The position numbers were made by a program, and so were the translations under genes. The notes beneath the pieces were generated by a model. It ran no database searches, was not told the DNA's origin, and was given only the letters and a program-made list of their open reading frames with translations. Of a stretch of DNA of 64,000 nt, positions 59,262 to 64,000 are shown one piece after another. This DNA is from Gammaproteobacteria bacterium (GTDB taxonomy: Bacteria > Pseudomonadota > Gammaproteobacteria > Competibacterales > Competibacteraceae): contig JACKMZ010000001.1 in NCBI GenBank assembly GCA_024235135.1, positions 62,001 to 126,000 of the forward strand, written 5' to 3'. The stretch's first letter is position 1. Each line of letters opens with the position of its first letter.

Positions 59262-61141
59262 TTCCAATCCCCCCGCAGTTCTCCGACCAGGGTTTGTAGG
59301 GCCGGCGCGTTGGCCTGCTCCGGCGCTACCGGCACACCCACCGCCAAGGCGATTTTCGACCAGAAACGGCGGGGCATGCGGAGCATGGCCGGCCCGCCCT
59401 TGCGGCTGAAGAAGCTGCCCCACAAACCGCGCAAGGCCATGGGAATCACCGGCGCCGGATTGCGTTGGATAATCCGCTCGATACCCGAGCGGAATGGACT
59501 CAACTCACCGTCGGCCGTGATCTTGCCTTCGGGAAAGATGCACACCACATCCCCGGCATCGAGATACTCGGCGATGCGTTCGTAGGCCCGCTCCAGCATG
59601 ACCGGGTCTTCCCTGGCCGGGGCGATGGGTACGGCTCCCGCAGTGCGGAAAACGAAGTTCAGCACGGGAATCTTGAAGATGCGATGATCCATCACGAAAC
59701 GCAGCGGCCGCCGACAGCAACCGGCGATGACCAACGCGTCCATGAAACTGACGTGATTGCACACCAGCACCGCGGCGCCCTCGTCGGGAATGTGTTCCAG
59801 ACCCTCGCTGCGCAAACGGTACATGGTATTGACCATCAACCACACGATGAAGCGCATCAGGAATTCGGGAACCAGGGTGTAGATGTACACCGCCACGGCG
59901 GCGTTGAACAACGCCATCACGAAAAACAACTGGGGAATGGAGAAGCCGTGATTGAGCAGAATGATCGCCAGTACCGCCGACAGCACCATGAAAAAGGCGT
60001 TGAGGATATTGTTGCCGGCAATGATGCGGGACCGGTGGCTGGCTGCGCTGCGTTGCTGGATCAGGGCATACAGCGGCACGATGAAGAAACCGCCGAACAG
60101 GCCGATCAGGCCGATGTCCACGAGTACCCGCCAATGACCGGGTCCCTGCAGAAAACCGGCCATCCCCAGCAGTTCCCCCACATGGTCGGCATGGGGCGCC
60201 GCGAAGAACAGATCCACGCCGAATACCGTGATGCCAATGGAGCCGAACGGCACCAGACCCAGTTCGACCTTGTGTCCGGACAGGCGCTCGCACAACAGCG
60301 AGCCGAGCCCGATACCCAGCGAAAATACCGTCAGTAGCAGCGTGACGACCTGCTCGTTACCGCCCAGCGTCAAACGGCTGTAATTGGGCAATTGCGCGAG
60401 ATAGGTCGCTCCAACCAGCCAGAACCAGGAAATACCGAGTATCGACAGGAACACCGTGCGGTTTTGCCGGGCGAACGCGGCAATCCGCCAGGTTTCGGTG
60501 ATGGGGTTCCAATTGATTTTCAGCGCGGGATCGGTAGGCTCGGCCGCCGGGATGCGCAGGCTGCCGAGAAAGCCCAGTACGGCCAGTACGACCACCGTGC
60601 CGGCGATCCACGACGCGCCATCGTCCAGGCCGATGAGAATGCCACCCAGCATGGTTCCGAGCAGGATCGCCAGAAACGTCCCCATCTCCACCAGACCGTT
60701 GCCGCCGACCAATTCGTCTTCCCGCAGATGCTGCGGGAGAATGCCGTACTTCACCGGCCCGAACAGCGTGGATTGCGCGCCCATGAGAAACAGCAGGCCG
60801 ATCAGCAAAGGCACGTTGCCCAGATAAAAACCGATGGCGGCCCCCGCCATGATGATGATTTCCAGCAGCTTGACGTAACGGATGAGGCGGGATTTTTCGA
60901 ATTTATCGGCAAACTGGCCAGCCGTGGCGGAAAACAGGAAAAAAGGCAGAATAAACAGGCCGGCGCTGAGATTGACCAGATAGTTCGAATCCTCGACGCT
61001 GGAGGTCGCCGATTTGAAGGCGATAAGGATCACCAGGGCGTTCTTGAAAACGTTATCGTTGAAGGCCCCGAGAAACTGGGTGATGAAAAAAGGGCCGAAA
61101 CGTCGCTGCTTAAGTAGCGAAAATTGACTTTCGTCTGCCAT
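59258..61141 (-). CDS. LplT-type MFS transporter fused to PlsC-type acyltransferase
   Basis: A 627-residue fusion. Residues 1-425 form a 12-helix lysophospholipid flippase of the LplT kind (QFLGAFNDNVFKNAL, GAQSTLFGPVKYGILPQ). Residues 440-627 form a PlsC/Aas acyltransferase with NHVSFMD (462-468) as H(X)4D box, and FPEGKITADGELSPFRSG. The E. coli pair Aas-LplT re-acylates 2-acyl-lysophosphatidylethanolamine; here the acyl-ACP synthetase domain of Aas is absent. The ATG at 61141 starts exactly at the family N-terminus; two upstream Met codons (61177, 61279) are less likely. Confidence 0.88.
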   Translation of the reverse strand: MADESQFSLLKQRRFGPFFITQFLGAFNDNVFKNALVILIAFKSATSSVEDSNYLVNLSAGLFILPFFLFSATAGQFADKFEKSRLIRYVKLLEIIIMAGAAIGFYLGNVPLLIGLLFLMGAQSTLFGPVKYGILPQHLREDELVGGNGLVEMGTFLAILLGTMLGGILIGLDDGASWIAGTVVVLAVLGFLGSLRIPAAEPTDPALKINWNPITETWRIAAFARQNRTVFLSILGISWFWLVGATYLAQLPNYSRLTLGGNEQVVTLLLTVFSLGIGLGSLLCERLSGHKVELGLVPFGSIGITVFGVDLFFAAPHADHVGELLGMAGFLQGPGHWRVLVDIGLIGLFGGFFIVPLYALIQQRSAASHRSRIIAGNNILNAFFMVLSAVLAIILLNHGFSIPQLFFVMALFNAAVAVYIYTLVPEFLMRFIVWLMVNTMYRLRSEGLEHIPDEGAAVLVCNHVSFMDALVIAGCCRRPLRFVMDHRIFKIPVLNFVFRTAGAVPIAPAREDPVMLERAYERIAEYLDAGDVVCIFPEGKITADGELSPFRSGIERIIQRNPAPVIPMALRGLWGSFFSRKGGPAMLRMPRRFWSKIALAVGVPVAPEQANAPALQTLVGELRGDWK

Positions 61142-61723
61142 CGGTGGGCCTGTCCCGCTGAATGTGGGCCTTAGCATAAACCCTAATTCCAGCTTGTACA
61201 GCACCCGCCCCGGCCCTGGGCGGGAAAATCGCCAACAGGCGTGGATTATCCGGAAATGACGCGGAATATATTCCCACAATCAAAGTTGTTCGGCGAGTCC
61301 GGCCTTTTTCCGCCGAATGGGCGGCCAGCTAGGGAAATAGCCGTGCGATACGGGAATTGTCGTGGCTGGTCGCCCTGGAGGTTGCAATCGTTACGTTCGC
61401 TTCACGCCTGGATGGATTGGCGATCACGTCCATTCGCAATAGAAATCCTTCGCGTACTCGTTATCGGTGGACACGCGAGTGTTGGTCGTCTCGCCATGCG
61501 GGCTCGTTACGACGCCTTTTTCGTTTCCGGCGGGTTTTCCGCGGCGTTCATGAGCCGTGGCGGTCGGGTTCGCCGGCGCGGATGGGAGGCGATGGGGCGA
61601 TGGTCTGTTCATGATAGTCTCTCCGTACTTTCGATGAGATGATGGGTATCCTCACGTCCATGGCTGGCGGTTCGCCAGTGGCGGCTCGTATCGTTCATCA
61701 TGTGACTGACGACATGCCCGCGT
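61142..61723. other. Intergenic, nothing recognised
   Basis: This stretch between the LplT-PlsC gene and the degenerate GGDEF gene has only short frames of no similarity. No hairpin or repeat stood out. Confidence 0.45.
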
Positions 61724-62293
61724 TCAGCCGAGTTGTAATACATGAATCCTGTTGAACCCCTCCTGCTTGGCAAACCGACACGCGGCGGCCGCCGCATCCA
61801 ATAACTCGGCTTTTTCACAGTGGCGGCTGAACAGAATCAGGCCGATGTGGATGCCGAGATACACCACGTCGCCCCGCCGGTAAAACCCCGTGTTCTGCAT
61901 CACGGTGCGCAACACTCTGGCCATCTGCAAGGCTTCCACGGCGGGGCGGCTGCGAATCAGAACGGCAAAGCACTGCGTTCCCAAGCGAGCCAGCGGTCCA
62001 CCCTGTTCGAGACGGACGCTCAGCAGCTTGATGACCTGCTGGGCCAGGCTCTCGCTCACGATCTCGTCCTTCTGAGCGGCTTCCTGCAGACCTTCCACTT
62101 CCATCCACAGCAGCGCGTTTTCCCGACGTTCCGGTCGGTCGGCCAGGAATCGCTCCAAATCGAGCATGAAGGTCTGTTCGTCAGCCGGTTCGAAATCGCT
62201 GACGGAATCATCCTCAATGCGCCTTCCCGCATTCGCGCGCCGGGGTACTGATGCCGATATCACTTGCCGTTCACCTGGAAAAAGGTATAGCAA
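61724..62293 (-). CDS. Degenerate GGDEF-domain protein
   Basis: A 189-residue soluble protein. The alignment to the diguanylate cyclase fold is seen in NALLWMEVEGLQEAA, ESLAQQVIKLLSVRL and LARLGTQCFAVLIRSR, where GTQCF (105-109) replaces GGDEF. The final part GDVVYLGIHIGLILF and ACRFAKQEGFNRIHVLQ matches the last strands and helix of the domain. With metal and active residues lost it cannot cyclise GTP and may act as a c-di-GMP or GTP sensor, or as a scaffold. Confidence 0.75.
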   Translation of the reverse strand: MLYLFPGERQVISASVPRRANAGRRIEDDSVSDFEPADEQTFMLDLERFLADRPERRENALLWMEVEGLQEAAQKDEIVSESLAQQVIKLLSVRLEQGGPLARLGTQCFAVLIRSRPAVEALQMARVLRTVMQNTGFYRRGDVVYLGIHIGLILFSRHCEKAELLDAAAAACRFAKQEGFNRIHVLQLG

Positions 62294-62482
62294 TCATTGT
62301 AAGTGTTTATTCTGTAGGCAAAATAGGGGCTAATGCGTAGGTAGGAATACGGACTTGTTCCGATCGACCGGTCCGCGTACCGTCACTGGGGTAAACGACG
62401 GAAATCATGCCCCAGGCGGGCTGCGCAAAGTGTGGGCGCACGCTATGCTATCTTGCGATTGGCCTTGGAGTGACGCCGACCG

Positions 62483-63091
62483 ATGCCCAGCCTGTACGAT
62501 CTCAAACCCCGCTTCCAGAACGCCTTGCGACCGCTGGTTTGCGCCCTGGCCGATGGGGGCGTCAGCGCCAATCAGGTGACGTTGGCCGCCGTGGCGTTGT
62601 CCTGCGCGACCGGGTCGGTGCTCGCCTGGTTTCCCGATAACCACCGCTTGTTTCTGTTGTTGCCGCCCGTGCTGTTGTTGCGCATGGCCTTGAACGCCAT
62701 CGATGGGATGCTGGCGCGTGAACACGACATGATCACGCCGCTGGGAGCGGTATTGAACGAACTGGGCGACGCCGTCTCCGATGTCGCCTTGTATTTGCCC
62801 TTCGCCTGGGTTCCCGGCATTTCCCCGGTGCCGGTGGTCCTGCTGGTGATATTCGCGCTGCTGACCGAACTGAGCGGCGTGGTCGCCGTGCAGATCGGCG
62901 CGCGACGCCGTTACGATGGACCGTTCGGCAAGAGCGATCGGGCCTTGCTGCTGGGCGCCCTGGCTTTGCTGTTGGGCTTGGGGGTCGCGCCCGGCGCCTG
63001 GTCCAACACGGTGTTGCTGGGCGCCTGCGCTCTGGCGGTGTTGACCGTGTTCAACCGCGTTCGCATGGCCTTGCGCCAGGTGGCGTCATGA
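62483..63091 (+). CDS. CDP-alcohol phosphatidyltransferase family protein (YnbA-like)
   Basis: A 202-residue integral membrane enzyme with about six helices. The signature reads NAIDGMLAREHDMITPLG followed by NELGDAVSD: the usual D-x2-DG-x2-AR-x8-G-x3-D-x3-D has Asn at the first and third acidic positions. The stop overlaps the start of the cytidylyltransferase gene downstream (ATGA), so both are coupled, as ynbA-ynbB in E. coli. It likely joins a CDP-linked lipid with an unknown alcohol. Confidence 0.85.
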   Translation: MPSLYDLKPRFQNALRPLVCALADGGVSANQVTLAAVALSCATGSVLAWFPDNHRLFLLLPPVLLLRMALNAIDGMLAREHDMITPLGAVLNELGDAVSDVALYLPFAWVPGISPVPVVLLVIFALLTELSGVVAVQIGARRRYDGPFGKSDRALLLGALALLLGLGVAPGAWSNTVLLGACALAVLTVFNRVRMALRQVAS

Positions 63092-64000
63092 ACCTGGCGC
63101 TAGGTAGCGGTGTGTACATGGTGTTGGCCGGCGTCTGGCTATTTTTGATCCTGGCCACTATCGGCGTGGAGCGGCTCGCCGCCAGGGGGCGGTCGGTCGA
63201 GGAACTACAGCAGCGCATCAGTTCCTGGTGGACCATCGTCGTCGTCTGTTCCATCGCCTTGCTGCTCAGTCGGACCGTGGCGCTGGTGTTTTTCGCTCTG
63301 GTGAGTTTCCTCGCCCTCAAGGAATATCTGTCGCTGATTCCGACGCGGCGCGCCGACCGGCGTGTGTTGTTCTGGGCTTATCTGAGCATACCGATTCAGT
63401 ATTATTGGATCGGCATCGAGTGGTACGGCATGTTCATCATCTTCGTGCCGGTCTACATGTTCCTGCTGTTGCCGGTGGCGATGATCCTGGTCGGTGAGAC
63501 GCAAGGCTATCTGCGCGCCGCCGGCACCTTGCACTGGGGCTTGATGAGCATGGTGTTCAGCCTCAGTCATCTGGCTTTTTTACTGGTCTTGCCCCATGTC
63601 GGCGGGCAGGCCATCGGCGAGCGGGCGGTCAGCGGCCAGGGTTTGGTGCTGTTTCTGATCGTGCTCACGCAGCTCAACGACGTGGCGCAATACTGTTGGG
63701 GCAAACTGCTGGGGCGGCGCCGCATCGCTCCGAAGGTCAGCCCCAACAAAACCGTCGAGGGCTTTGTCGGCGGGGTGCTGAGCACGGTGCTCATCGCTTA
63801 CGGACTCGGCCCTTGGCTGACTCCGTTCACGCCGCTCGATACCTTGTTGGCGGGACTGCTGATCGGTATCGCGGGATTTTTCGGCGATCTGGGCATATCG
63901 GCCCTGAAACGCGATCTCGGCATCAAGGACAGCGGCACGCTGCTGCCCGGTCACGGCGGGATTCTGGACCGGGTGGACAGCTTGACCTACACGGCTCCGC
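63088..64000 (+). CDS. CdsA-family phosphatidate cytidylyltransferase, YnbB-like (partial, runs off the right edge)
   Basis: At least 304 residues, eight or more helices, opening at an ATG overlapping the stop of the previous gene. The family signature is present: KVSPNKTVEGFVGG, SALKRDLGIKDSGTLLPGHG and GGILDRVDSL. It makes CDP-activated lipid from a phosphatidic acid and CTP, which the coupled CDP-alcohol transferase would use. This second copy is probably separate from the housekeeping cdsA. Confidence 0.88.
   Translation, partial: MNLALGSGVYMVLAGVWLFLILATIGVERLAARGRSVEELQQRISSWWTIVVVCSIALLLSRTVALVFFALVSFLALKEYLSLIPTRRADRRVLFWAYLSIPIQYYWIGIEWYGMFIIFVPVYMFLLLPVAMILVGETQGYLRAAGTLHWGLMSMVFSLSHLAFLLVLPHVGGQAIGERAVSGQGLVLFLIVLTQLNDVAQYCWGKLLGRRRIAPKVSPNKTVEGFVGGVLSTVLIAYGLGPWLTPFTPLDTLLAGLLIGIAGFFGDLGISALKRDLGIKDSGTLLPGHGGILDRVDSLTYTAP

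Noticed and set aside
61424..61612. Short frames around 61.4-61.8 kb as genes
   Set aside because: Arg/Pro-rich, no ribosome site, no similarity.

Overview
The window looks like chromosomal DNA of a GC-rich gammaproteobacterium. Supporting features are the sdhCDAB-sdhE-ygfX order, the ydbH/ydbL pair, OxyR with both redox cysteines, LpxL, RlmD, YgfZ and a YnbA/YnbB-like pair. PHA genes next to glycogen/glucose genes and a phenylacetyl-CoA epoxidase recall Competibacter/Plasticicumulans-like wastewater bacteria, but this placement is an inference with low confidence. No rRNA, tRNA, CRISPR array or transposase gene was seen.

Layout. 1-10.9 kb (mostly minus strand): a partial patatin/BamA-like protein, a PilZ-like protein, GNAT, MsrA, RlmD, a PolB-type exonuclease, YdbL, YdbH, CysM and YgfZ. 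11.0-15.5 kb (plus): a complete succinate dehydrogenase locus with a very small SDHAF4/DUF1674 gene in front and sdhE-ygfX behind. 15.4-25.0 kb (minus): one long run consisting of a branched-chain-type ABC transporter (livKHMGF) followed by phaJ, phaC, phaZ and an acyl-CoA ligase. In this run the ATPase LivF is fused to a diiron hemerythrin domain, while phaC and the ligase are both broken by internal deletions and frameshifts. 25.3-31.0 kb (plus): paaX, paaABCDE and a sixth PaaA/PaaC-family protein, divergent from the ABC transporter. 31.0-40.7 kb: leuA behind a candidate attenuator, oxyR divergent from an isocitrate dehydrogenase that carries a C-terminal CBS pair, then pgm-glk and ompW.

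41.0-46.0 kb: a scar of a TRAP transporter operon (only the start of dctP and the end of dctM survive, separated by a 184-bp element with inverted ends), then a fused 5-oxoprolinase/hydantoinase and an SDR. 46.0-52.1 kb: a visibly AT-richer accessory island with long non-coding stretches. It encodes a T4-lysozyme-like muramidase, an unknown 334-residue protein, a HExxH zincin-like protein, a YiiX-type papain-fold protein with a lipoprotein partner, and a GNAT. 52.2-64.0 kb: CopD-like protein, a diguanylate cyclase, ArsR/OYE pair, DUF190-CrcB, envelope-lipid genes (LpxL, an LplT-PlsC fusion, YnbA/YnbB-like proteins) and a degenerate GGDEF protein.

How it may work together: the Liv-type importer and the Paa epoxidase share a divergent control region. 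The epoxidase consumes O2, and the importer's ATPase carries an O2/redox-type hemerythrin module, so uptake of an aromatic acid could be tied to oxygen supply. That link is the most interesting hypothesis here and is inference. Several genes in the window (phaC, acyl-CoA ligase, dctPQM) have lost internal segments, which suggests either deletion-biased gene decay or assembly error; reads would decide.
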